Below are positions 35,213 through 43,431 of a stretch of 50,947 bases of DNA, piece by piece. This DNA is from Chloroflexota bacterium. GTDB taxonomy: Bacteria > Chloroflexota > Dehalococcoidia > Lucifugimonadales > Australimonadaceae. The stretch is taken from positions 1-50,947 of the forward strand of contig JAQCEV010000006.1 of assembly GCA_027618515.1 (NCBI GenBank), given 5' to 3'. The notes beneath the pieces were generated by a model. It saw only the letters and a list, made by a program, of their open reading frames with translations, was not told the origin of the DNA and did no database searches. Both the position numbers and the translations under genes were made by a program. How positions within the stretch are numbered: the first letter of the stretch is position 1; each line of letters opens with the position of its first letter.

Positions 35213-35634
35213 GATCTGCCTCCGCACCCTTCCCCTGCTCGCCGCTCCAATCAGTGAAGCCCTCCGCCAAACGAAATATTGCACGCACCCGCCGTGCGCC
35301 GCTGGAGGGTCTCCGTCGCGCACGGCCACGTCTCAACGTACGTCTGTTTCCCAGAGTCTCAGCGCCTAGCTGCGCCAACGGGCTCGAAAGCCTTCGTTTG
35401 AGATTATCGGCAGCCATCCGACGCGCGTATTGATTCATCTGAACTAATCGCGTTGGTACGGGTGCACTCTATCGAACGCTCCCTCACCGTCCCCTCTCCC
35501 CGGAGCGCCGAGCGACCTTCAGTCCGGCGGACGAAGTCCATGAGTTCCGAGGGCGAGCCACGACTTGCTACACGACCGAACCCACCAACGAGCCCGGGCG
35601 AGCCCACACCATCTGCGATAAACTGCCGAACACC
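35213..35634. promoter_or_regulatory. Divergent intergenic region, hydrolase operon and gatCA
   Basis: About 420 bases between divergent genes. I see no gene, tRNA, T-box or riboswitch motif and no strong -35/-10 pair. It must hold promoters for both directions, but none can be placed with confidence. Confidence 0.35.
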
Positions 35635-35952
35635 ATGACTGAACAACCTAAACGCCTCACCGAAGACGAAGTCCGGCGCGTCGCAACCCTCTGCCGCATC
35701 GGCCTATCCGACGAAGAAATAGAGCACCTGCGCGATGATATGGCCGGCCTGATCGCCGAGGTCAGCGTCCTCCAAAGCATCGACACTTCAGGCGTAGAGC
35801 CCACTGGCCACGCCGTAGAAGAGGTGCACTCCGTCATGCGCGACGACACCGCACGCCCCGCATTAACCGTCGCCGACGTTCTGTTGAACGCGCCAAGACG
35901 CGAAGGCGACTACTTCCGCGTTCCCGCCGTCATGGACAACGGGCAGAGCTAA
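35635..35952 (+). CDS. gatC: Aspartyl/glutamyl-tRNA amidotransferase subunit C
   Basis: A 105-residue GatC. It starts with the usual LTEDEVRRVATLCRIGLSDEE helix and includes LQSIDTSGVEPTGHAVEE, then DDTARPALTVADVLLNAPR and EGDYFRVPAVMD, all family blocks. GatC stabilises the GatA-GatB complex that amidates Glu-tRNA(Gln) or Asp-tRNA(Asn). gatA follows after 11 bases; gatB is not in the window. Confidence 0.93.
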   Translation: MTEQPKRLTEDEVRRVATLCRIGLSDEEIEHLRDDMAGLIAEVSVLQSIDTSGVEPTGHAVEEVHSVMRDDTARPALTVADVLLNAPRREGDYFRVPAVMDNGQS

Positions 35953-35963
35953 GGACACAAGCT

Positions 35964-37424
35964 ATGGCTGACCAACATATCCACTACCAGAGCGTCCGGC
36001 AGATGTCGGACGCATTGCATGCCAACGAGATTTCCGCCGCTGAACTCGCCGACGCGCATTTCAAGCGCATCGCTGATCTCGACGGCCGCGTCGGCTCATA
36101 CCTCGCCGTCACCCCAGATCTCGGCCACGAGCAGGCCGCATCCGCTCAGTCAGCCATCGACAGCGGCAACGCAGGCCCACTCACCGGCGTGCCCATGCAA
36201 CTCAAAGACAACATGGCGACCCGTGGTGTCACCACCACCTGCGCGTCGCTCATGCTTGAGCACTTCGTCCCGCCCTACGACGCCACCGTCACCTCGGCCC
36301 TGGCGAACGCAGGCGCAGTCCTGCTCGGCAAAGGCAACATGGACGAATTCGCTATGGGTTCGTCCACCGAAACCTCGGCCTACAAACCCACGCGGAACCC
36401 CTGGGATCTCGACCGTGTACCCGGAGGATCTTCTGGAGGCCCCGCCGCCTCCGTAGCGGGCGGCCTCGCCCCCTACTCCCTGGGCTCCGACACCGGTGGC
36501 TCAATCCGCCAGCCCGCCTCGTTCTGCGGCATCGTCGGCCTCAAGCCCACGTATGGACTCGTTAGCCGCTACGGCCTCATCGCATTCGCTTCGTCTCTCG
36601 ACCAGATCGGCCCTCTGACGCGCACGGTTGAAGACGCTGCCCTCGTCATGAATGCCATCGCAGGCCCCGACGTCAACGACTCCACCAGCATCTCCAGGCC
36701 AGCCATCGACTACACCATCGGCCTCAAGGACGGGGTCAAAGGCCTACGCATCGGCGTAGTCCCCGAGTACTTCGGCGAGGGCATCGACCCTGAAGTCGCT
36801 CGGCTCACCCGCGAAGCGATCAAGCAGTTGGAAGAGCTGGGCGCCGAAGTCTCCGAAGTGTCGCTGCCCAACTCCAAAGCCGCACTCGCCGTCTACTACG
36901 TCCTGTCCCCCTCCGAGTGCTCGGCCAACCTCGCCCGCTACGACGGCGTGAAGTACGGCTTCTCCACACCGGACGCCCCCAACATGATGGCCGCACTTGA
37001 GGCCACCCGAGATGGCGGCTTCGGCATCGAGGTCAAACGCCGAATCATGATGGGCACCTACGCCCTCTCATCCGGCTACTACGACGCCTACTACAAGAAG
37101 GCCCAGCAAGTACGAACCCTCATCCGCCGCGAGTTCGACGCAGCCTTCGAGAAGGTCGACGTACTCATCACGCCAACCACCCCGACCACCGCATTCAAGC
37201 TCGGTGAGATCCAAGACCCAGTCGTCATGCACGCTAACGACGTCTGCACCGTACCCGCCAACATCGCCGGCATCCCCGGCATCTCCATCCCCTGCGGCAC
37301 CATCGACGGCCTCCCCGTCGGCCTCCAGTTGCTTGGCGCCCACCTCAGTGAAGCCACCCTCCTCCGCGCCGCCTACGCCTACGAACAAGCCACACCCTGG
37401 CACACCCAACACCCCGCCAACTAG
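35964..37424 (+). CDS. gatA: Aspartyl/glutamyl-tRNA amidotransferase subunit A
   Basis: A 486-residue amidase-signature protein. The catalytic Ser-cisSer-Lys triad is visible: Lys in MQLKDNM, the cis-Ser and Ser in VPGGSSGGPAAS and SDTGGSIRQPASFCG. Downstream, VGLKPTYGLVSRYGLIAFASSLDQIGP is strongly conserved in GatA. The C-terminal ITPTTPTTAFKLGE and GIPGISIPCG complete the family. It releases ammonia from glutamine for tRNA-dependent amidation. ATG 35964 follows gatC closely in one operon. Confidence 0.96.
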   Translation: MADQHIHYQSVRQMSDALHANEISAAELADAHFKRIADLDGRVGSYLAVTPDLGHEQAASAQSAIDSGNAGPLTGVPMQLKDNMATRGVTTTCASLMLEHFVPPYDATVTSALANAGAVLLGKGNMDEFAMGSSTETSAYKPTRNPWDLDRVPGGSSGGPAASVAGGLAPYSLGSDTGGSIRQPASFCGIVGLKPTYGLVSRYGLIAFASSLDQIGPLTRTVEDAALVMNAIAGPDVNDSTSISRPAIDYTIGLKDGVKGLRIGVVPEYFGEGIDPEVARLTREAIKQLEELGAEVSEVSLPNSKAALAVYYVLSPSECSANLARYDGVKYGFSTPDAPNMMAALEATRDGGFGIEVKRRIMMGTYALSSGYYDAYYKKAQQVRTLIRREFDAAFEKVDVLITPTTPTTAFKLGEIQDPVVMHANDVCTVPANIAGIPGISIPCGTIDGLPVGLQLLGAHLSEATLLRAAYAYEQATPWHTQHPAN

Positions 37425-37508
37425 CCCAGCAGCAGGCAAGCCTCTGCCAGACTCATTCCCCCCCCTCTCAACACTCGCACCGCGAGTAGCGAGAGGAGCA
37501 GCAAAAAC

Positions 37509-37602
37509 GAGCGCAGCGACCATCGCCTACTCAGACGCCAGCACTACGCAAATACCGGGGAGCGCAGCGAACGTCTCCTGCCACGGACGCCAGCACTACG
37601 CA
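37509..37602. repeat. Two imperfect tandem units of about 51 bases
   Basis: GAGCGCAGCGA occurs at 37509-37519 and 37560-37570, and GACGCCAGCACTACGCA occurs at 37534-37550 and 37586-37602. The two blocks have the same order and nearly the same spacing in each unit, with differing sequence between them. They lie in the intergenic stretch between gatA and the nuclease gene. Confidence 0.8.
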
Positions 37603-37681
37603 CGTAGCGATAAGGGGCCGGGCGGGTGGGCACAATCACGTTCCCGTTCCCTCTTTGAAGAGGTCAGATGGGAAAGCTAAC

Positions 37682-39088
37682 ATGACCACCATGCCAAACA
37701 ATCCCTCCATAACCTTCCTCGGTGCCACCCGCAACGTCACCGGCTCCCGATTCCTCCTGAGCGACGACCACACCCGCATCCTCATCGATTGCGGCCTGTA
37801 TCAGGAGCGAGACCTCATCGCACGCAACTGGGATCCATTCCCCGTTGACCCATCCACGTTGGACGCCGTCTTCCTCACCCACGCCCACCTCGACCACAGC
37901 GGCTACCTCCCTCGGCTCGTCGGTGACGGCTTCCGAGGCTCCGTCTACTGCACGGAGGCCACCGCAGACCTCGTACGCATCCTGCTGGAGGACTCCGCCC
38001 GCATCCAAACCGAGGACGCAGCGTTCAAGAGGCGTCGGCACCAGAGAGAGCAACGCGAGGGATCCCACGCCGACGTTCCGCTGTACACCGTGGACGACGC
38101 CTTCAACGCCGTGAACCAACTCTCCCCCGTGCAGTACGGCGAAAACGTGCAGATCGGCGAGTTCAGCGCCACCTTCGCCGATGCTGGCCACATCCTCGGT
38201 TCAGCCACCCTCCGCGTTGAAGTCAACGGCAAGTCCATCGTCTTCTCTGGCGACTTGGGTCGCATGGCAGGCACGCTCCTGCACGACCCGGAACCCTACG
38301 GCGAAGCCGACTACGTGGTGATCGAATCCACCTATGGGGACCGCAAGCACCAGCTACCCGAAAACGCCTTCGACGCCATTGCCAAGTCCATCAACGAAAC
38401 GGTCAAGCGCCGAGGCAACGTCCTCATCCCCAGCTTCGCCGTGGAGCGGGCCCAGGACCTGCTCTACATGCTCCGAACCATGGTGCAATCGCGCCTCATC
38501 CCGCATCTGGTCTTCTTCGTCGACAGTCCCATGGCAACCGACGTTACCAAGGTCTTCGAGCGCTACCCCGAACTCCTGGACGACGAGCTCTCAGACCTCC
38601 TCAACGATGGCGACTCGCCGTTCCGGTTCCCCGGCCTCACCTTCGTCAAAACAGTCGATGAATCCAAAGCCATCAACAACATCCACGGCACAGCCGTCAT
38701 CATCGCTGGCTCAGGCATGTGCACGGGCGGGCGGATCAAGCACCATCTCGTCAACAACATCGAAGATCCCAATAGCACGGTGCTGTTCATCGGCTACCAA
38801 GCGCGAGGCACCCTCGGCCGATTGCTCGTGGAAGGCAAAGAGAACGTCCGGATCCAGGGGCAGCCCCACGACGTACGCGCCAGGATCGTGCAGGTCGACG
38901 GCATGTCAGCCCACGCGGACATCAACGGCCTGCAGCTCTGGTTGAATCAACTCAAACGAGCGCCCAAGAAAGTCTTCGTCGTCCACGGCGAAGAAGCGTC
39001 AGCGCTCTCGTTCGCCCAAACCCTCGTCGCCACCCACGGCTGGGACGCCGTCGCCCCTGAGTTCGGCAACACCTTCGAGCTTGTCTAG
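37682..39088 (+). CDS. Beta-CASP metallo-beta-lactamase RNA-processing protein
   Basis: About 468 residues. The MBL metal motif LTHAHLDHSGYLPRL is near residue 60, with GHILGSA and FSGDLGR as further ligands. The beta-CASP insertion follows (VLIPSFAVERAQDLLYML, FFVDSPMATDVTKVFERYPEL), and the end has SGMCTGGRIKHHL, GTLGRLL and VHGEEASALSF, as in CPSF-73/YSH1-like bacterial nucleases. It probably cuts or trims RNA. ATG 37682 has GGGAAA upstream. It overlaps by four bases, tail to tail, with the ABC permease gene. Confidence 0.92.
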   Translation: MTTMPNNPSITFLGATRNVTGSRFLLSDDHTRILIDCGLYQERDLIARNWDPFPVDPSTLDAVFLTHAHLDHSGYLPRLVGDGFRGSVYCTEATADLVRILLEDSARIQTEDAAFKRRRHQREQREGSHADVPLYTVDDAFNAVNQLSPVQYGENVQIGEFSATFADAGHILGSATLRVEVNGKSIVFSGDLGRMAGTLLHDPEPYGEADYVVIESTYGDRKHQLPENAFDAIAKSINETVKRRGNVLIPSFAVERAQDLLYMLRTMVQSRLIPHLVFFVDSPMATDVTKVFERYPELLDDELSDLLNDGDSPFRFPGLTFVKTVDESKAINNIHGTAVIIAGSGMCTGGRIKHHLVNNIEDPNSTVLFIGYQARGTLGRLLVEGKENVRIQGQPHDVRARIVQVDGMSAHADINGLQLWLNQLKRAPKKVFVVHGEEASALSFAQTLVATHGWDAVAPEFGNTFELV

Positions 39089-39843
39089 CGCGTGATATCC
39101 CGCCGCTGAAACACGACGAACGCCGCCGCAGTGCCGACGATCCCCACCGTCATCAGCACCAGCACATCCGCCAACGGCAAAGCGTCGGCCACTGACACGC
39201 TCAGTGGATCGTAGTAATGAAACACCGCCAGAGGCCTCAGCAACTCCGCTGGCTCCCACAGCAACGACAGGAAGTCGACGAAGAACATAACCACCACGAT
39301 AGCCGTCGTGATACCCATCGCCTGCCCACCGTCACTGGTCAACGACGACACCAGCATCCCGATACCACCGATGGAGAACGCGAACGCGAACGTGGTCACC
39401 TGAATCAACACGAACGTCGCCATGCTCACTCCCTCAACGCCGGTCAGCATGAGGCCCACCCACGTCCCAGCCAGCGCAGAAACCGCAAGCGTCGCGATGC
39501 CAACCACAAGCGCCAGTCGCATCAGCACCGTCCCGCGCTCGATCTCCCGAGCCACCGCGCCCGACGTCGACGCGATCACGAACGCCGAGATCGTGACCAA
39601 GTAAGGCGGGATGCGGTAATCGGCAGCCAGGTACCCCTCAGCGTCCGTCGCGAACCCTCCCTGCGCATGCAAGATCGCCTTCATCCCCTCAGGAAGCAGC
39701 TCGAAGAAATCCGCGATGACAGCCGCCCCGCCCAACGCCTTGAACGTGTGGACGATGATCACGCTGATCCCGAACAGCCCCAGCGACACGGCCCCCAGGC
39801 CGATCCGCTGTCCGATCATGGTGCGCCAGAATAGCTCAACCAT
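39085..39843 (-). CDS. ABC-2 type transporter permease
   Basis: A 252-residue membrane protein with six predicted helices and the ABC-2 layout: a first helix after RQRIGLGAVSLGLF, a large extracytoplasmic loop (ADFFELLPEGMKAILHAQGGF), then ISAFVIASTSGAVAREIERGTVLMRLAL, where the A-x-E-x-E/G-T pattern contacts the ATPase. The start overlaps the ATPase stop by eight bases. Substrate of the exporter is unknown. Confidence 0.85.
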   Translation of the reverse strand: MVELFWRTMIGQRIGLGAVSLGLFGISVIIVHTFKALGGAAVIADFFELLPEGMKAILHAQGGFATDAEGYLAADYRIPPYLVTISAFVIASTSGAVAREIERGTVLMRLALVVGIATLAVSALAGTWVGLMLTGVEGVSMATFVLIQVTTFAFAFSIGGIGMLVSSLTSDGGQAMGITTAIVVVMFFVDFLSLLWEPAELLRPLAVFHYYDPLSVSVADALPLADVLVLMTVGIVGTAAAFVVFQRRDITR

Positions 39844-40771
39844 GTTGGCCCTCTGGAGCGTCCGCAGAAGCCTCTCCTTCGTCGCCTCGGTAGTAGCCCA
39901 AGAACAGCTCTTCGAGACTCATCCGCTCGTAGAGAACGTCCTCGATGTCGTAGCCAGCCAGCCCCCGGATCACGTCGTTGATGTCGCCCTCCACCGCTAG
40001 CCGCACCACGCGATCGTCACGCTCGACAACCCGCCCGCCTTCGACGGCGAACGCATCGGTGGCCTCCCGAAGCGTCACCTTCATCGTCCGTACCCTACCC
40101 ACCCGCAGGTCGTCCTCCGGACCGAAACGCACAACGCGCCCCTCTCGGATCAACGCCACTCGTTCGCAGATCTCCTCCACATCGGCGAGAACGTGCGAGG
40201 ACATGAAGATCGTGGTTCCACGCTTCTGGAGATCCCTAAACAGTTCGAACAGAGTCTGCCGAACCAGTGGGTCGAGCGACTCCGTAGGCTCATCCAGGAT
40301 CAGCAATTCTGGGTCATGCTGCATCGCCTGAACCAGCGCCAGCTTCTTGCCCATCCCCGTCGGGTAGCCCTTCACCCCACGCTTCAAAGCTGAAGAGGAA
40401 AGCTCCAGCCGATCCAGCAGCTCGCGCTGCATCGGAGGGGCGCCTCGGAAACCGTGGAGCCGCCCGATATGATTCAGAAACGCTTCCCCAGTCAGCCCCC
40501 TGCCGAAACTGATGGTGTCTGGCAGAAACCCCAAATGCCGTTTGATCTCAACGGACTCCCGGCCCACGTCGAACCCGAGCACTTGGGCAGTCCCTGCGTC
40601 CAAGCTGATGAACCCGGTCAGAACACGAATCGCCGTCGTTTTCCCCGCACCGTTGGGCCCGAGGAACCCGAACACCTCACCACGTTGCACGTCGAAGTCG
40701 ACCCCACGTAACGCTTGCACGCTACCGAAGTGCTTCGTCACTCCATGAAGAAGGATCGCAGGGCTACTCAT
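39836..40771 (-). CDS. ABC transporter ATP-binding protein (ABC-2/CcmA type)
   Basis: A 311-residue ATPase. Walker A GPNGAGKTT (about 37-45), the Q-loop region LGFLPDTISF, a drifted signature VKGYPTGMGKKLALVQAM, Walker B LLILDEPTESLD and the H-loop FMSSHVLADVEE are visible. The signature reads YPTGMGKK in place of the usual LSGGQ/YSKGMKQ, which resembles the DrrA/NatA group. It pairs with the permease just downstream. Its ATG overlaps the recF stop (ATGA). Confidence 0.88.
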   Translation of the reverse strand: MSSPAILLHGVTKHFGSVQALRGVDFDVQRGEVFGFLGPNGAGKTTAIRVLTGFISLDAGTAQVLGFDVGRESVEIKRHLGFLPDTISFGRGLTGEAFLNHIGRLHGFRGAPPMQRELLDRLELSSSALKRGVKGYPTGMGKKLALVQAMQHDPELLILDEPTESLDPLVRQTLFELFRDLQKRGTTIFMSSHVLADVEEICERVALIREGRVVRFGPEDDLRVGRVRTMKVTLREATDAFAVEGGRVVERDDRVVRLAVEGDINDVIRGLAGYDIEDVLYERMSLEELFLGYYRGDEGEASADAPEGQHG

Positions 40772-41898
40772 GCGGTCTCGTATTCCACGGTTCCACCCTC
40801 AACGCGCAATCGGTGAGCGTCTTCCAGAAAGCTCGCAGGCACTTGCCCCATATCCGCCGTCGTCACAATCGTCTGATGGTTCCGCGCCGCCTCTTCAAGC
40901 ACCAGGGTGCGACGGCGACCGTCCAGTTCTGACAGCACATCATCCAGAAGCACCACGGGCGGATCCTCGCGGCGCTCCTCCATCAACCTCGCTTCAGCCA
41001 CGCGCAAGCCTAGCGCCGCCAGTCGCGCCTGCCCTCGCGAGGCATGCTTGGCCATTTCTATCCCATTCATCGTGATCTTGAGATCGTCACGGTGTGGCCC
41101 CACTAGTGTCATGCCCGCTCCACGCTCAGCCCCGTGTGCTCGCGCTAGTGCCCCAGCGAAGGTCTCGGCGGTCGGGCGCTCTTGAAACGGCACCGTCGCG
41201 GAATACGTCACGGCGAGGCTGTCTATCGCCTCTAGCCGGTCAAACGCCTCGGCCACCAATGGTGCGAGTCGCTCCATGGCGTCGTAGCGAGCCCCTAGCA
41301 CTGCTGCACCTTCCGTACACAGAGAGTCATCCCAATAGGCCAGTTCGTTGTCGCTGGCACGCCCCTCGCGGATGGCCCGCAACAACGCGTTGCGCTGGGT
41401 GAGCACGCGCTGGTATCGCTGAAGCGAATGCACGTACCCGCCACCGAACTGAGCAAGCATGATGTCCAAGTAGCGACGACGTCCTTGCGGCGAACCGAAG
41501 ACCAGGTCGATATCCTCTGCGGTGAATAGCACTGCTCCCAGTGCACCAACCATATCCGCCGCGCGCTTCGCCACGCCGTTGACGCGGATCCGCTTGGCTA
41601 CAGCATTCGTCGCGCCCGCGCAATCCAGCCCGACACGCAGCTCCACCTCGCCGTCAGCCCGTGTGACGTGACCTCCAATGATCGCGTACCCCCCGGCTGC
41701 GGCGGCGTCCCACGTCACGAGTTCACGCTCAACCGACGCGCGGTATGACTTGCCGATGGCGAGGAGGTACGCCGCTTCTAGCAGGTTGCTCTTGCCCGCG
41801 CCATTGGAGCCGTGAGCGATGGTCAACCCCGTCTGCAGCGAAACGTCCAACTCCCGGTAGGAACGAAAATTCGCGAGTTCTAGGCTGGTCAGATGCAC
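40768..41898 (-). CDS. recF: DNA replication and repair protein RecF
   Basis: A 376-residue RecF. It starts MHLTSLELANFRSYRELDVS, then Walker A HGSNGAGKSNLLEAAYLLA, the QGRRRYLDIMLAQF segment, signature SRGQARLAALGLRVAEARL and Walker B VVLLDDVLSELDGRRR. RecF loads RecA at gapped DNA. In many bacteria recF lies next to dnaN and gyrB; here it heads a short operon with an ABC exporter, and no dnaA/dnaN is in the window. Confidence 0.95.
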   Translation of the reverse strand: MHLTSLELANFRSYRELDVSLQTGLTIAHGSNGAGKSNLLEAAYLLAIGKSYRASVERELVTWDAAAAGGYAIIGGHVTRADGEVELRVGLDCAGATNAVAKRIRVNGVAKRAADMVGALGAVLFTAEDIDLVFGSPQGRRRYLDIMLAQFGGGYVHSLQRYQRVLTQRNALLRAIREGRASDNELAYWDDSLCTEGAAVLGARYDAMERLAPLVAEAFDRLEAIDSLAVTYSATVPFQERPTAETFAGALARAHGAERGAGMTLVGPHRDDLKITMNGIEMAKHASRGQARLAALGLRVAEARLMEERREDPPVVLLDDVLSELDGRRRTLVLEEAARNHQTIVTTADMGQVPASFLEDAHRLRVEGGTVEYETA

Positions 41899-42073
41899 GT
41901 CGGCATTGTAGCCCGGCGTGCCCCCTCACTCGAACAAGTCCTGACGCCGCAGCACTTGGTACGTTAATGCGGGTGTGTTGTCCATTAGTGCGATTGCCGC
42001 CCACCCCACAACCGACGGATACTTAAGTAGCGGCTTCCTGCCCGATAACGGCCGTCACAGAAGAGGTTCACGA

Positions 42074-43105
42074 ATGACATTCCTGCTCGAATCAAAACAA
42101 CGACTCGCCGCCCTCATGTTGGTGGCGCTAGCGCTCATGGTAGGTTTGGCCGCTTGCGACGCGGCCACGCCGACGCCGACTCCGGTGCCTGACCCGATCA
42201 TCGATCTCAGCGAGGACTCGACGTTCAAGGACTTCGTTGATCTGCTACCAGCGGAAACCGTCAGTTGCCTGGTCGGCGAGTTGGGTCAAGCGACCTACGA
42301 TCAACTCCTCAGCCAACCGGTTCTCGGCGACGATATTGACTTCGATGGTGACCTGCCGCTCGCCTGTTTCGACCAGGATGCGGTCATCAGCTTGGTGATT
42401 GCGAGGCTCGCCCAAGCAGCGGGAGGGCTGAGCGACGCGACAGTCACCTGCATCCGGGAAACATTCGGTGGCCTTGACGTGGAATCCCTCGCCGCGATGG
42501 CATCCGGCGACATTTCCGGTGGCGCGATGAGTGACGCGCTCGGCGTTGGCATCGGTCTGCTGCTGTGCTTGAACGAAGACGAAGCCTCACGCATCACGGC
42601 AGGTGGCCTCTTTGGTGACTTGGGCGGAGCCAGCGCGATTTCGCTAGCCGACCTTCGCTGCGTGCTGCAAGTCGTGGATATCTCGGAACTCGTCGGCCTG
42701 ATGGATTCGTTCCAAGGCGGCTCCGCGCCTGACCTATCGACTTCGCTTTCGCTGCTCACCGCCGTCAACGACTGCGGTATCAATATCACCGACCTGGTCG
42801 GCGATGGAACCTCCGATGGACTCGATGGCTCTATTGATGGAATGGACGGCACCGTAAACGACCTCCTAAATACCGGGATATTGGACGGCGGTGCGATAAC
42901 CGGACTCGACCTCTCCGACCTCAGTCAGCTCCCACCTGAAACGCAAGCTATGGTTCAATGCTTGATTGACGGATTAGGTGAGGAAAACCTCAAGGGGCTC
43001 CTCGCGCAGACTTACACTCCCACGCTAAGTGACTTTGCGCTCCTCGGTACATGCAACGTCGATCTCACGCAGATAGGAAACTTGGAGTCTCTTCTGGGCG
43101 GATAG
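42074..43105 (+). CDS. Lipoprotein made of four repeats with paired cysteines, unknown function
   Basis: A 343-residue protein. The signal (RLAALMLVALALMVGLAAC) has a lipobox with Cys28, then a TPTPTPVP linker. The mature part contains four repeats, each opening with a D/E-T-x-x-C or L-x-C block and closing with a second Cys: Cys65/98, 126/165, 196/234 and 296/327. Each repeat also has an acidic helix between the cysteines (ATYDQLLSQP, DVESLAAMAS, ISELVGLMDS, EENLKGLLAQ). The layout suggests a disulfide-bonded solenoid outside the cell. No known family is recognised. ATG 42074 has GAGG upstream; a terminator follows. Confidence 0.8.
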   Translation: MTFLLESKQRLAALMLVALALMVGLAACDAATPTPTPVPDPIIDLSEDSTFKDFVDLLPAETVSCLVGELGQATYDQLLSQPVLGDDIDFDGDLPLACFDQDAVISLVIARLAQAAGGLSDATVTCIRETFGGLDVESLAAMASGDISGGAMSDALGVGIGLLLCLNEDEASRITAGGLFGDLGGASAISLADLRCVLQVVDISELVGLMDSFQGGSAPDLSTSLSLLTAVNDCGINITDLVGDGTSDGLDGSIDGMDGTVNDLLNTGILDGGAITGLDLSDLSQLPPETQAMVQCLIDGLGEENLKGLLAQTYTPTLSDFALLGTCNVDLTQIGNLESLLGG

Positions 43106-43130
43106 GCTCACACGCCGCACGAACCATAAG

Positions 43131-43159
43131 CAAAAGGGCGGCAAGTAGCCGCCCTTTTG
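43131..43159 (+). terminator. Intrinsic terminator after the Cys-repeat lipoprotein
   Basis: CAAAAGGGCGGC (43131-43142) pairs with GCCGCCCTTTTG (43148-43159) around AAGTA. The T-run is inside the right arm, so it is symmetric and could act on both strands. Confidence 0.88.
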
Positions 43160-43164
43160 CTCGA

Positions 43165-43194
43165 TTGACACGCAGAATGGCCCACCCCTAGCAT
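43165..43194 (+). promoter_or_regulatory. Promoter of the SAM-cycle operon
   Basis: TTGACA (43165-43170), 18-base spacer, TAGCAT (43189-43194). The start of RNA would lie near 43201, a dozen bases before the SAM riboswitch. Confidence 0.65.
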
Positions 43195-43212
43195 TAAATA
43201 AACGGAAAGACC

Positions 43213-43339
43213 CGCGCGTCCTCAAGAGCGGCGGAGGGCCTCAGCCCACAGAAGCCCGGCAACCGGTCGTGAACTCCACGATAGCGGTGCCAATACCGGG
43301 AGGCTCACCTACCTGGGTAAGCCTAGAGATGAGCGCGCG
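43213..43339 (+). promoter_or_regulatory. SAM-I type (S-box) riboswitch
   Basis: The conserved S-box elements appear in order: CTCAAGAGCGGCGGAGGG, GAAGCCCGGCAACC, GGTGCCAATACCGGG and AGAGATGAG. The closing P1 helix is made from CGCGCG at 43213 and CGCGCG near 43333-43338 plus CTC/GAG. A kink-turn-like GA-rich segment and the P3 arm (CCTGGGTAA region) are present. It precedes mtnA-mtnP-rhodanese-ahcY-metK, all genes of SAM use or synthesis, so repression by SAM is expected. Confidence 0.9.
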
Positions 43340-43345
43340 ATATGC

Positions 43346-43371
43346 CGGTGACTGTTAGCTGAAAGTCACCG
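43346..43371 (+). promoter_or_regulatory. Hairpin after the SAM riboswitch, likely expression platform
   Basis: CGGTGACT (43346-43353) pairs with AGTCACCG (43364-43371). Only a weak T-rich run (TTCGTGTTC) follows, so it may be a poor terminator or a structure that competes with P1 and controls access to the mtnA start. Confidence 0.55.
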
Positions 43372-43431
43372 TTCGTGTTCTCACCCATCGCCTTTCCAAG
43401 CCATGCGCGCGAAGTCGACACTGAGACGGTG

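Noticed and set aside
35213-35634. A tRNA gene or T-box leader before gatC
   Set aside because: I could not find a T-loop GGTTCGA-type block with pairing arms, nor the T-box TGGNACCGCG-like element.
37425-37681. A CRISPR array suggested by repeated blocks
   Set aside because: There are only two imperfect units with diverged spacers and no cas genes, so a tandem duplication is the better reading.
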